Origin: Campanula takesimana
Taxonomy: Eukaryota; Streptophyta; Magnoliopsida; Asterales; Campanulaceae
DNA: 64,000 nt
Assembly (NCBI GenBank): GCA_026119855.1
Contig: JAOWBW010000251.1
Location: forward strand, 62,001-126,000
Direction of reading: 5' to 3'
Below are positions 54,000-64,000 of this stretch, in pieces. Both the position numbers and the translations under genes were made by a program. The notes beneath the pieces are model-generated. The model worked only from the letters and a program-made list of their open reading frames with translations. It had not been told where the DNA came from and did not search any database. The stretch's first letter is position 1; each line of letters starts with the position of its first letter.

Positions 54000-55075
54000 A
54001 GATAATTGAATAATTAGGTGGGGACGAAACCAAATCTGAAGTATTTCTTAATTATTGTTTTAGTTCATATTAGTTTAATTTATCTTTTTAGGATTTTAGT
54101 TAAAATAAATTTATTCCCCCAATCTTGTCAAGTGACAATTACGTAAACAAATAACCGTTTTTCGTGGATTGATTCTGGACTTGCCCTACCTATATTTTTA
54201 GAACCTAGTCCAGGTTTAATTTGTAGGTGTGCGATTTAGCATACCATGCGGATTTGCCCCAAATTTTCCTCCCTTTTCTTATTTACAACTCCTTTCTTGA
54301 TCAAAAACTTTCATCTTCTTTATTCCTCTTTATCTCCAACATTAAACCCCATATTTTTGTAACCTCCCAATCCGATATTTTTAGCCTTTTCTTTTAATTA
54401 AATTATTTTCCTTTTATTATTATTTTATCTTCTTTTATTTTGATTGGTCCAAACCATTTCACATGGATTGATGACCCTCTTTTCCTATAAAAAGGATCTC
54501 TTGGATTCATTTTGAGGGAGACAAATTTTTCCTACCAAAAACTCTACTGAAATCTCTACACACCATTTACTCTTTAAAAACACCATCTTCTCGCCAAGTT
54601 TGAAGTCTTCTTCTTCTTTCCCACCCAAGGTAAAACTCCTTTATTTCTTATTTCTTTCTATGTCTTTTTAATGTATGAAATCCCTATCAAATGGGACAAT
54701 GGCCAAATGATCACTTCACTACATTGAAGTTGGTTAAAGGTTATCTCCCTATATTTTAACTCCCTTTTAAATTTCCTCTTTTATTTTAACTATCATTGTT
54801 AACATAATTAAATAAATAAAAGAATGACATTTAGACATAGAACACCTAAAGTAGCAAGACCGGCCTTTCGGCCGGGAGGGGTGGTTGCCTAACACCTTCC
54901 CGTGCTGTAATCTAACCCCGAACACATCTCTCCCGAATCTCTGGTTTCTTCTACAAAGTATGTTTTTATTATGTTCCCTTAAAAACAAAGGTGGCGACTC
55001 TAAATCATAAAATCAAATAGACATATTAGGAAAATCAGACAATTTACCTAGTTGTGATTTTCTCGGGCGTCTACA
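54000..55075 (+). repeat. TAT-lineage LTR, probably solo or truncated, plus orientation
   Basis: The end GGGCGTCTACA (55075) and the region with GTGGCGACTC, CTCCCGAATCTCTGG and AACACCTTCCCG match the reverse complement of the TAT-B LTR. TATA-like CCTATAAAAAGG at about 54485-54496. TGGCGACTCT at 54992-55001. No primer site follows the end. The left boundary is not resolved. Confidence 0.65.
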
Positions 55076-57268
55076 CAAATAGAGTAATCAATTAATAAGG
55101 ACAGAGAGTTAAAACCCTTATTACAAAAGGCTCGAAGCCTTGACACATGCCACACGCTAAGAAAGAATTCAATGGCCAAAAAACATTCTAAGCCCAATAG
55201 ATCCTAAGGCCCAGGCGTGCATTGTTGGCCATTGCCATAAGATCAGCCAAACCACAGCTTTTGTGGCCTCTGCCTTAAGCCCCTGCCATAATTCCACTAC
55301 TCTTGTTTTCGTCCCAGAAATTGCAACACTTGTCGCGAACATATCCTTAATCAATCACCATTAATTCAAAGGCATATTCCCAACAATCTCCACTTTGACT
55401 TTGAATCTCCCCGAACACTAATTCATATCCACAACCCAATCCCGACTCCACCTTAAGTTGAATCCTTCGTTTCCGAACATATCTCTTCAACTCTGTCTTC
55501 GCCTTTGTCAAGACAAAAACTTTGTTCACCCAAGAAAAAATATTTCAGCTCAACTTGTGCAATGACTTCTAGATCACTAGAACTTCCACCACAAAGTTGA
55601 CCACCATCTGAAATCCCAAATTCACGATCACTCCCATTTGAATACTAACCAAATGAAGACTGACAATCTTGTGTTGACATCAATGCACTTCATCAAGCAC
55701 CCTTGAATGAACAAACAAACCTCTTCTTCAAATTTATACCAAATCATGGATTGCTTATTTGTATTCTACCCCATAAGCATCTGCAAAAATGAAAATCGCA
55801 CGTGAACTGCACGACTACGCGATGTCTGCATGAACCGATACAAAACTCCACTAACATGTGCTCTTAATTATGTTGTTTCTTCAACCTCTCCATAATGTTG
55901 ATGAGAGCCAAGAAACCCAGCATTGATGTCTCAGAAAACCTTGTCGACCATCAACATGTGTTACGCCTAACACTAGGAACTGTACAACTATAGAATTTAA
56001 GAACCCCTTTGCCGACTAGACTTGTGTATCTATTTCCAGCGGTTTAAAACAAACTACACCTTAAATCCTCAGATTGTACCTTGTCCAGATTACTTCTTAA
56101 TCCCAATGCAATGATGAGCTTCAAACTAGTCTAGAAAGCTTCGAACCCACTCATTCAAAAAGCGAATAGAATGCAATCTTGTGCTTTACCTCAAGTACCC
56201 TTTATCACGCCGGAAAACCTTTCTCTCCCAAGAAAACGGATGTTATGCTACGCTGAGTACTCTTAGTGCCTTTAGACTGTCTATCTAGATCACTACCCCT
56301 TCTGGGAATCTAACAGTTTTCGTGCTTGGTGAGTTCTTTCGGCACTGAACCTCGCCAACTGAGATAGACTGTCTCAAATCTTTCTACGGATTGTCAACTT
56401 GTAACTCAGGATCGTGTGCGTATCTACACCCCTTTACAAAACTTGGCTCCACCTATTTCTCAGCTATCCCGCTTTTCTATACCCTTGGATCTAGAAGACA
56501 TCCATCCCACCTTTGTGAGTCTTCTTCCACAACTAGAGCAAAATCACCACCGCCGTTGATGTATCCCATAGTAACCTCCACGAGAACATCATCACCAAGA
56601 CCCATTATGATTTGTGAATGCGTTTTCTCCTCCAGGGAATCCATCACTTCCTCGCTTCCCTTCCCACCTTTGTAGAAATTACAAACATCACCAGGTCTCA
56701 GGTCCCTCTTGGCAGAAGATTTTTTATAATTTTTCTTTTTGCTAGAACCCTTGATGTTTTCCGCAACTATCCTTGCTGACTGACTGTCTGTACTAGATCT
56801 ACTCGCAATGAGGGTGCCAATAAGTCTTGTTTCTTCAACATGACTTTTGTCTTTATGTGTCCAACCTAGACACCAAGATTGTTGTACGAACGTTGCACTA
56901 AAAGATGAACGGCTAAAAATATGTTAGGGGAGAGGATTGTATTTATAGTCATAAATACCAAAAATCTAAAGGAACAAGTAATTCTTTTCTCATTAGAAAA
57001 CCACATTCTTAAGATTTGAACAATTTTTTGTACTAAATTAATAAGAATGGAAGGAGTTAAAATCCTTATTACACAAGGATGGAAGCCTTGACAAACGACA
57101 TATGCTAAGAAAGAAGTCAACGGCCAAAAAACCTTCTAGGACCAGGCGTGCACTCTTGGTCATTGCCATCAAAGGCCAAAAAACCTGCTAGGTCCAATAG
57201 TTCTTAAGGCGCACTCTTGTCTCTTGGTAATTGACATCAATGGTTAGGATGAAAATGCGTATTTTAAA
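55076..57268 (-). mobile_element. Minus-strand copia remnant with decayed LTRs
   Basis: On the minus strand CAAAGTGGAGAT (55386-55397) is followed by TGTTGGGAATATGCC, a typical copia polypurine tract and LTR start at 55385. A related LTR copy at about 56880-57268 ends CGTACAACA. Both LTRs share TTAAAACCCTTATTAC and CCAGGCGTGCA words. The interior (1.5 kb) has no clear pol; a gag-like basic stretch may lie near 56700. Both outer ends are truncated. No intact gene. Confidence 0.6.
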
Positions 57269-57343
57269 TACTCTATCCGTCTCAAATTAATAGTTACTTA
57301 TTTTCATTTTACACGTTTCATACTAATTGTTACTCATTTAAAA

Positions 57344-59093
57344 GGGAAAATGACAATTTAGGGTCCAAAGTTTGAACTGTGTGTGCCAATAGGGGTCTGA
57401 TGTATCAATTTTGTCAATTTAAGGTCCAAAGTTGCAAAAGTTGTGCAGGTTAGGGTTTTTTAACGATTCTGTTAATGAAATCCAGTTAAGTTACACTTGT
57501 TTTGCACATGGACTTAACTAGAGTTTGTTTTGATTATTTACATGGGCATATCGTTATTTCAGACGAAGAAAATTAATAAAAAAAATTGAAATATTAAATT
57601 TTACTTTCTTATATTAAATTAACTAATAATTAAAACATTATTTACCGAACATATTTTTTCAAGAAATACAATAAAAATATTTTTTTCATTTAGAACCACT
57701 TTAAAATAAAAAGTATAATTTTAAAAAAGGAAAAAGTGTAAAAAAAAAATTATATTCCAAAAAAAAACTTTATTTTTTTATAAAGTAGAAAGTGGGAATT
57801 TGGACAAAAAATTTTTTTGTGGTGGTTAGTATTGTTTCATTATTAATATTATTATTCTAATTATTTTATTTTCTTCATAAAATGTTTTCTAATTTTTATT
57901 ATTAATTTCCCTTGTTTATAACTTCATTTTTTGCGGTGTCAAAAAAAATACCACTTGATTTTTTTTATTTGCTTATTTTATTTATTAGTATTTTTGAATT
58001 AATTAAAATTATTCGAAAATATACTAATAAGATTAAAATAAAATTTAGACCCCTGTATACGGGGTGTGTGAAATGACATAAGCCCAGGTGAATCCAAAAG
58101 AAACTTCAATTAAGTTCTTCTGTTACTTAACTGGATTTTCTTTGCAACTTAGTCCAAAAACCCTGAATTGACTAACGTTGTTAACTTTGGACTTTAAATT
58201 GATAAAATTGATACATCAGACTAGGGATGGCAACGGGTCGGATACGGTCCGGGTTTGCTCAAACCCGTATCCGACCCGCAATGACAACCCCTCTTACCGA
58301 ACCCGTATCCGCCCGAAAGGTGTAGAACCCGTATCCGCCCGACCGGCCCGCCCAAAAATCAGGAAACGCCATTTTTGCTTCTGCAATTCAACGGGGAGAG
58401 AGAGAGAGAGAGAGGGGAGCAGCTTTCAAATGCCATACATTCAAATTAAATTCCAATTCAATTCGAAATCTTAGTTCTCCAGAGCTCTCTTCCTCCAAGC
58501 AACACAACCCAACAGACACGATATAGAGAAAGTAATGAAGAGAGAAAGGGAGAGGGAGAGGGGTGCGCACGGGGGACATGGAATCAGAGAAGGCGAGTTA
58601 TCAAAATAGATAAAGCGAGAGAGAGATTGGCTTACTGTCGGAGAGGATGCGTTGCCGATGTTCGTCGTTGTGGAGGAGGAGGTCGCGAGACTGGATGGAA
58701 ACCCTAGATCTGAATTTGCGATTCTCTCTCTCTCTCTCTCCGCAGTCTACAGCAACGGCGTGGAAATTGTAATGTAAACACTAGATCTGAAATTGTGCGG
58801 CACAAATGAATATATATGCCAGGTTTTGAATGTAATTATGGCTTTCATTAAGGGCAAAATAGGAATATCACTAATATCAGTACAGCCGGGTCGGGTCGGG
58901 TCCCGTCGGGTTTTGTCCAGCAACCGAACCCGAACCCGTATCCGGCGGGTTTTGAAAATTGACTACCAAACCCACCCGTCCCGGGCCGGATTGCTTTCGG
59001 ATACGGGCGGGTTCGGTTAAATTGCCATCCCTACATCAGACCACTATTGACACACACACCCCCAAACTTTAGACCCTAAATTGTCATTACCCC
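57344..59093. mobile_element. Mutator-like non-autonomous element with ~95-bp inverted repeats
   Basis: Left GGGAAAATGACAATTTAGGG and right (inverse) GGGGTAATGACAATTTAGGG continue as matched arms for about 95 bp. Nine-bp target duplication CATTTAAAA/AATTTAAAA (one mismatch). The interior is very AT-rich with no gene. A hAT element sits in the right arm. Family assignment rests on the arm and duplication length. Confidence 0.75.
58222..59033. mobile_element. hAT-like non-autonomous element, 812 bp, nested in the Mutator-like element
   Basis: Ends TAGGGATGGCAA/TTGCCATCCCTA, perfect 8-bp target duplication CATCAGAC (58214-58221, 59034-59041). Subterminal ACCCGTATCC/GGATACGGG repeats at both ends. 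The GC-richer middle with CT/GA microsatellites and ACCCTAGATCTGAAT could be captured 5' gene sequence, but no coding frame is convincing. Confidence 0.9.
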
Positions 59094-59497
59094 AATTTAA
59101 AATGTTTAATTTTCACTTTCCTACATACTCACATGTCACAACAACTATCCACTAATTTATTTTTTTCCATTCCTCCCATTCATTCATAGACTTACTTTTT
59201 CAACATATATTTTTAATCCCCACCCATTCAGTTTTAATAATGATTAATTTGAAATGAAGCGAGTTAGATCTTTTTGGTAGAGTAATCGCGATTTAGCGGT
59301 CAAAAGTCAATGTCATAACTAAATGAGACTCTAATATCACCGACACGCAACAATTAAGAGAGGGAGAGGACCAGCGTCAGAACCGAATGAGGCCACCATT
59401 GCTCCGATCGATCGCGAGTAAAACACGTTCCCATTTTTCCGGATTCTTCATTTATGCTCATTACTATTGCCTACGGAGTATTTTATTAAGAATAATA

Positions 59498-59662
59498 TTA
59501 GGGCACAAAAAAGTTATAAAAACTTGCTCACAAAATTTTAGGTGTAATGTTGTTATTGGTGTTTTTAATTAGAGTGTGGCGGGTCCATTATCGATACAAC
59601 CAATAAAATATCGTTACCTCATTTAGTGAGTAAGATTTTGTGATTTTATTTTGTGCCCCTAA
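59498..59662. mobile_element. Small MITE-like inverted repeat
   Basis: TTAGGGCACAAAA at one end and TTTTGTGCCCCTAA at the other, with a matching inner pair (CTCACAAAATTTTA / AAGATTTTGTGA). No clear target duplication. Confidence 0.55.
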
Positions 59663-59929
59663 GATTGCTCATTTATTAACTTCACGCACCTACTTATTTA
59701 TTTATTGCTCAACGTTTCAACGCAAGTCCCTTGTTATTTCAGTTTATAAAAAAATCTTGATCCGGGTATCCAATAACTCAAGTTGCATAAAATTATTAGT
59801 ATTTATTCTTGATTTTCTATGAATATTATAATAAACCCCATTTTTCAAACAAAAATAAAAAATAAAATAAAAATTGTTCCATAACGGCCATCTATTTTTA
59901 CAAAGTTACTATATCAAACGTCTAAGGGT

Positions 59930-60118
59930 ATTCTGGTAGTCTTCTTGCCATAGACGTCCCACTTCATCTAAGTGATCACCTGCAGCGCACAACTAACCCT
60001 TATGGGGTTGTCAAACTTTGGATTCTCCACTTTACCCAAAGGAGGGATCGAACCTAGGACCTCCCCTTAAGGAAGCCCTTACCCACCCACCCGGATACCA
60101 CTAAGCCAAAAGGTCTCA
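59930..60118 (-). mobile_element. tRNA-derived SINE
   Basis: The minus strand carries an RNA polymerase III A box TGGCTTAGTGGTA (60097-60108) and a perfect B box GGTTCGATCCC (60044-60054) at tRNA-like spacing. The stretch in between cannot fold as a normal tRNA and the sequence continues beyond, as in SINEs. The tail and target duplication were not resolved. Confidence 0.7.
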
Positions 60119-60481
60119 CATAGTTCATACTCCGTAATGCTCATACTCCATAAAGTTTAAAGATTGGATCCTTTTCTTTGCTTCTTAACTCTCTTTGCTT
60201 CTCGACTTAGGACATTTACAAAAAATTGAGGGTCATACATAAATATTTTAAAATATGCATGGTGTTTTCTTACCATGAAATTAATGTAGAAATGATAATC
60301 CAAGCCGACAAACTTTTTAATCTATAACTTTCATTAACTTTCCAAAATGTGGTACAAAAAAAACGAATTTAAAGCGATTTTTATCGCTTCTGATTTTCCC
60401 AATGCCCATAAGTACCTAAAAAGAAATCAAAAAAAAATAAAAAATTTGAAACAATACTATACGAAGGAGATTATTTTTATT
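60119..60481. other. AT-rich spacer downstream of the host gene
   Basis: No gene or repeat recognised. On the minus strand AAAATAAAAATAATC directly after the stop at 60482 could serve as a polyadenylation signal. Confidence 0.4.
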
Positions 60482-61984
60482 TTAGCTCGTCTTGCCTTCC
60501 TCGCCACCATCGGCCAAATAAGCCTTCTTCCTTCTCTCCGCCCTAGCTAACAGACAAATCAGAAGAAAACACGTGGCATAAACAGCATGGACTTTCCAAC
60601 TAGTCTTAGGCGGCTGATGCAGCACAGCTCTATGAAACACGGTCATATAATAATGAAGCCCAACAGCCAAGCCCACAAACGTCTGGCCCAAGCCCAACAT
60701 CTTCGACACCATGGCAGTATCCGTTGAGAAAACAAGAACCATGTACATGAGTAACATCAGAAGGTACAACACATAAGCAAGTGTCTGCAACAGCTGTATG
60801 CAAACGTAGGTGGACTGCGAAGTAGCGTAGAAAAACTTCAACGGCTCGAGACCAGTAACAAGGGAGGACAAGCACAGAATAGAGAAGTAAATTGAGAGGT
60901 AAATTTGGATAAAGATTAAGAGTTTGTGGAGGGAGAAGTAGGCTTTGATGCGGTTGAAAATTAAGGACACTAAAATGAGAGGGATTATGATGAATGCACA
61001 TGAGACAATTGATGCAATTATGGGTGCATATTTCTTGCCAACAATGGGTTTGAACCCTTTTGTGATCTCTTTGTTGGCTTTGTTGATGTATACTTTTGAG
61101 GTGGTAGAAATGATGTCCAAATCGGGTAATAATGTTTCTTGAAATTTTGAGGGTAGATCGCGAAATTCGGCTAGTTTTGCAACTAAATCATCGTCGTCGT
61201 CGTCTTGATCGAACCAACTGTGTTGGGTTTGTTTTTTCTGAGGTTTGGGCTTGTTTTCTTGGACTTTGGTTTGGGTTTTGGTTGGTTTGGTGGTAGTGGG
61301 ATTGGTTGTTTTGTTCTTGGGTGAGGTTGGTTTGGTTAGATCTGAGGTTTTTATGGTTAGAAGTGAAGTGGGTTTCGTTGATTTTGTTGAGTTTGTGGCT
61401 TTTGAGGTGGAATTGAGCTTCTTGAGGTTGAGTTTGATGGTGGGTGTTTTGTCCTCATCAATGGTGGGTTTAGTGAGCTTGGTTTTGTTCTTGGATGAAG
61501 TGGAGGTTAGTTTGAGAATCTTGGTCTTATTCTTGGTTGAATCTGAAGTGGGTTTTATAAGTTTGGTTGAATCTGAAGTGGGTTTGATGAGTTTGGTTTG
61601 GTTTTTGGTTGAATTTGAAGTGGGTTTGGCAATTTTGGTTTGGTTCTTGGTATAAATGTTGACACTAGTTGAAGTGGGCTTGATGAGTATGGTTTCGTTG
61701 TTCTTGGTGGAAAGTGAAGTAGAAGTAATACTAGTAGTGGGAGTAGAACTAATTGATTTCTTCTTGATGGGTTTTTGTAGCAATCCATCATCATCATCAT
61801 CAATATCATCTTCTGATTGAACTTTTAGAATCCCTCTTCTACCAAAAAGTTGGTGATGGTGATTACTAAGAGTAGCTTCTTTAGAATGTGCAGAAACAAG
61901 TAGGAGTTGAGAAGTGAAGACAAAAGAAAGGAGGAAAAGTAAGAGTACCTTTCTGGGACTGAATTCTTGGATTAGTGGAGCCAT
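60482..61984 (-). CDS. Plant multi-pass membrane protein with Thr/Lys-rich lumenal or extracellular region (host gene)
   Basis: A single-exon frame of 500 codons. ATG at 61984 is chosen because it starts a clear signal peptide (RKVLLLFLLSFVFTSQLLLVSA). Then come an acidic DDIDDDDD run, about 190 residues of Thr, Lys, Ser and Asn in imperfect KPTSDSTKNKTK-like repeats with many N-glycosylation sequons, a second acidic run (DQDDDDDDL), and four to five membrane segments from about residue 320 (IIASIVSCAFIIIPLILVSL; LIFIQIYLSIYFSILCL; LLQTLAYVLYLLMLLMYMVL; a Gly-rich one; VYATCFLLICLLA). It ends with a basic then acidic tail. The conserved-looking part is GLEPLKFFYATSQSTYVC to the end. I recognise it as plant-type but cannot name it. 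The repeat region is likely length-variable between relatives. It is the only gene here with normal host-gene character. Confidence 0.85.
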   Translation of the reverse strand: MAPLIQEFSPRKVLLLFLLSFVFTSQLLLVSAHSKEATLSNHHHQLFGRRGILKVQSEDDIDDDDDGLLQKPIKKKSISSTPTTSITSTSLSTKNNETILIKPTSTSVNIYTKNQTKIAKPTSNSTKNQTKLIKPTSDSTKLIKPTSDSTKNKTKILKLTSTSSKNKTKLTKPTIDEDKTPTIKLNLKKLNSTSKATNSTKSTKPTSLLTIKTSDLTKPTSPKNKTTNPTTTKPTKTQTKVQENKPKPQKKQTQHSWFDQDDDDDDLVAKLAEFRDLPSKFQETLLPDLDIISTTSKVYINKANKEITKGFKPIVGKKYAPIIASIVSCAFIIIPLILVSLIFNRIKAYFSLHKLLIFIQIYLSIYFSILCLSSLVTGLEPLKFFYATSQSTYVCIQLLQTLAYVLYLLMLLMYMVLVFSTDTAMVSKMLGLGQTFVGLAVGLHYYMTVFHRAVLHQPPKTSWKVHAVYATCFLLICLLARAERRKKAYLADGGEEGKTS

Positions 61985-62110
61985 AGATTTGGTATTGTGG
62001 CTCTCTCTCTCTCTCTCTCACTCTCTCTTAATAAGAAGGAAAGATATAAGGAGGGTTTCTCTTCAGATTCAGAGACTGACTGGCTCACGGTTAGATCTAA
62101 AGGTATAAAT
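61985..62110 (-). promoter_or_regulatory. Leader and probable promoter of the host gene
   Basis: On the minus strand a GA/CT microsatellite (62000-62022) lies in the leader. TATA-like sequences CTTATATC (about 62045) and TTTATACC (about 62101) lie upstream. A CT-rich leader is common in plant genes. Confidence 0.5.
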
Positions 62111-62697
62111 GGGAGACAGGGAGAGAGGAGTGTACCAGTGTGTGTTTGTGTGTGAAAAGAGTGAAGAAATGGGTAGGACAATTAATGCGGTAGAAGGGAG
62201 GAAGGGAGAGAAAGATGATTGATCGTCGGTCACATGGTTGCTAGTAGACAGACAAGCATAGTTCCCCACAACGCGGTTGGTTTGTATTGAAGGCAGACTT
62301 TTGAGAGTATTGTTTTTAATTTACTTGCATGAGGAATTTTTACAAACACTTGGTGTGCGCTTCTCTCTTCTTCTGCCTGCTGTAAATATACCATGGATTT
62401 GTAAAACTTCAACATCAATGAGTCAATTAGCTCATTGAAAAGAGAATTTAGTTTGGTGTGAGGGTACACATGATCTGGCTGAAAATCTAAGTTATTAAAA
62501 TCAGAACAACCTATATTCATGTAACAATTCTCCCCCGGATTGCTTGTGATATTTTGGGCAATTCAGGTGAATTGCGTTTATTTATAATGGATTTACTCCT
62601 TTTAGGACAGGATGGATTCTTCAATTGATGTATTTTTAAGTGTTTTTGAGGAGTAAATCAATTTTGTAGCTCAGTATTATTTCCGATCATTATTTTT
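62111..62697. other. Upstream intergenic sequence
   Basis: No gene seen. Probably promoter-distal sequence of the host gene; no repeat recognised. Confidence 0.4.
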
Positions 62698-62732
62698 ACT
62701 AGGATTAACTTGTGCTTCGCACGGGTGTTTTC
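62698..62732 (-). mobile_element. Helitron 3' end-like structure
   Basis: On the minus strand CCCGTGCGAAGCACAAG (hairpin GTGC-GAA-GCAC) is followed ten bases later by CTAG and T, the canonical Helitron hairpin plus CTRR end. The other end was not found with confidence. Confidence 0.5.
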
Positions 62733-63071
62733 TTTTGTGCTTTGTGCATGGATATTTATAATTACATTATATAATTATTAAATATTTTAAATAAATATAA
62801 ATAAATTTAAAGATTATATATCTACTTGTGATTTTTTTAATAATATTATAAATAGTTTTAGTTACTATAGAATAAAATAGATATTAAGATTGGTTAATAG
62901 TATCGGTTAAGAATAACTTTATAAATTTTTAAAAAATTTACTTCGTTTGTCCCATAATGATGTCAATTTTTACTCTTGATCGATTGAGAAAATAATGTTT
63001 TAATTATAGTTAACATTATAGTGATTATGAGCTTAAATAGTAAATTAAAGATAATGGTTACCTAAGTAGTA

Positions 63072-63345
63072 CTCCTCCGTTCCACAGTAAGAGTCCTACC
63101 TCTCAAATGCACGGAGAATAAGAAATGGTGGAAGTGACTTAAGTGTTGTGAGTGTAAAAATAAAATGAGAGAGCGAATGAGTGGGAGGGAATATTAAATT
63201 GATTGGTGTTGTGAGTATAAAAGTAAAATATGAGAAAGAATGAGTGAGATGAATAGTAAAGATTTTTTGCCATTTTAGGAAAGAGACTATTACTCTAGGA
63301 TGTACCAAAATAGAAAGTATGACTTTTATCCTGAGACGGAGGGAA
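63072..63345. mobile_element. Stowaway-like MITE, 274 bp
   Basis: Ends CTCCTCCGTTCC and GAGACGGAGGGAA, each flanked by TA. Inner arms share AGAGTCC/GGACTC-like sequence at lower quality. Confidence 0.75.
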
Positions 63346-63548
63346 TAAATTTTATCATAAATAATAATTTAAAAGTAATAGTCACTACATATAGTAACTA
63401 ATACTAATAATAGTATTTTTTTTTAAAAAAATATTAATAATAGTAATAGTTACAATATATTGTAACTCTTCTAATTAGTTAATAATATTGTTTTTTTAAG
63501 GAATTAGTTAATATTATTGTTAATAATAGTTGCTTTATATAGTAACTA

Positions 63549-63739
63549 GAGTTGGTTTTGGGGGAAACTAGTTCCTCCATAAGTTATAAAAAATCAACTT
63601 TTTAACCCTTTAACCCTAAGCGTTAAACCCTAAAGGGCCTAAACCCTAAACTTTAAACCCTAAACCCTAAACTTTAACCCTTATAAAAACAAGATTTTTA
63701 TAACTTATGGAGAAACTAGTTTTCCCCAAAATTTTCTCA
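63549..63739. mobile_element. Foldback MITE with telomere-like core, 191 bp
   Basis: Arms of about 45 bp (GAG..TTTTGGGG, AAACTAGTT, CTCCATAAGTTATAAAAA) are inverted at the two ends. The core 63604-63680 is a run of AAACCCTA/AACCCTTT words, the plant telomere repeat in degenerate form. A possible 8-bp duplication is AGTAACTA (63541-63548 and 63740-63747), but that word also occurs elsewhere nearby. Confidence 0.75.
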
Positions 63740-63761
63740 AGTAACTATTACACTTAACTAA

Positions 63762-64000
63762 TCTATATAATATATAAAAGCAAAAACATTTCAAGCCTTC
63801 TCATTAAGCCACGTGGAATTATGACGTGGAAATCCACGTGGCATTATTCTATAGGCAAATGTATATAATACTTATTTCAGGAAATGATTTAGTTTTTTAA
63901 AACTGATTTTTTTTTAAATCAAATATTTTCTGAGCTTAAATTACGAAAACATGATTACTTAATTTTAGTAGGCTAAAGATAATGGATATCTTAAATTAAA
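63762..64000 (+). mobile_element. Helitron 5' end-like sequence with G-box cluster
   Basis: A followed by TCTATATAATATATAAAAGC resembles plant Helitron 5' ends. Within 80 bp are CCACGTGG (63809), GACGTGG (63823) and CCACGTGG (63834). Runs off the window. Confidence 0.4.

Larger units (their letters stand above)
57271..59264. mobile_element. Stowaway-like MITE, split by a Mutator-like element
   Basis: Left end CTCTATCCGTCTCAAATTAA after TA. The right end TTAATTTGAAATGAAGCGAG is a diverged inverse. The short arms are separated by the insertion at 57344-59093. Confidence 0.6.

Noticed and set aside
59990..60118. Functional tRNA gene
   Set aside because: A and B boxes are present, but acceptor and anticodon stems do not pair as in a tRNA.
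62940..63000. Additional MITE beginning CTTCGTTTGTCCCATAATG
   Set aside because: Only one end is visible; no inverse partner was found nearby.

Overview
The window is gene-poor nuclear DNA of a flowering plant with a repeat-rich genome, almost certainly a eudicot. It is built mainly from LTR retrotransposons nested in one another: Sirevirus-type and Tork-type Ty1/copia, Ty3/gypsy with tRNA-iMet primer sites, and TAT/Ogre-type Ty3/gypsy. Stowaway, hAT, Mutator-like and Helitron pieces and a tRNA-derived SINE are also present. Only one ordinary host gene is visible, a membrane protein at 60482-61984 on the minus strand. The species cannot be told from the sequence.

Layout. 1-8006: Gypsy-A, a young insertion with near-identical LTRs and a decayed body, sitting inside the pol gene of a Sirevirus-like copia element. 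8007-31434: the rest of that SIRE copy, with the C-terminal part of pol, an internal promoter, a spliced extra ORF downstream of pol, and the 3' LTR. The extra ORF is split at 13810-28840 by a 15-kb TAT/Ogre-type element (Ogre-A). Ogre-A has broken gag, protease and RT plus two antisense extra genes: a one-exon ORF with basic nuclear-type tails, and a four-exon plant-mobile-domain gene. 31435-35239: Gypsy-B, the element into which SIRE inserted, itself interrupted by a solo LTR (Gypsy-C). 35240-35942: gypsy/TAT debris. 35943-45540: TAT-B, a gag-only minus-strand TAT element with a 20-bp tandem array, a hAT element and a Stowaway MITE. 46971-53999: two homologous LTR-like arms in inverted orientation, the left arm split by a decayed Tork-type copia (47474-52465, TSD AATAG). 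54000-57268: a TAT-type LTR and a minus-strand copia remnant. 57271-59264: a MITE holding a Mutator-like element that holds a hAT element. 59498-64000: small elements, the host gene and Helitron-like ends.

What stands out. (1) In Ogre-A a palindromic word, TTGGCCACGCGGCCA, occurs 15 times and only in four clusters: both LTR promoters, and just upstream of each antisense gene. This looks like one operator shared by every promoter of the element. SIRE shows the same logic with AAACCG words before its LTR promoter and before its internal promoter, and its extra ORF encodes a protein with an SV40-type nuclear signal. (2) At least five unrelated LTR families here carry their own CG-centred word at regular spacing in the LTR. 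Two of them, one gypsy and one copia, share almost the same 22-51-22 bp layout with different words. (3) Two hairpins recur in the TAT-lineage sequences, with compensatory changes in their stems. (4) Three TAT-lineage LTR families carry a copy of the first 10 nt of their primer-binding site inside the LTR. My leading hypothesis, an inference only, is that the extra ORFs encode sequence-specific nuclear factors acting on family-specific words, comparable in logic to the VANC anti-silencing proteins of Arabidopsis VANDAL elements.
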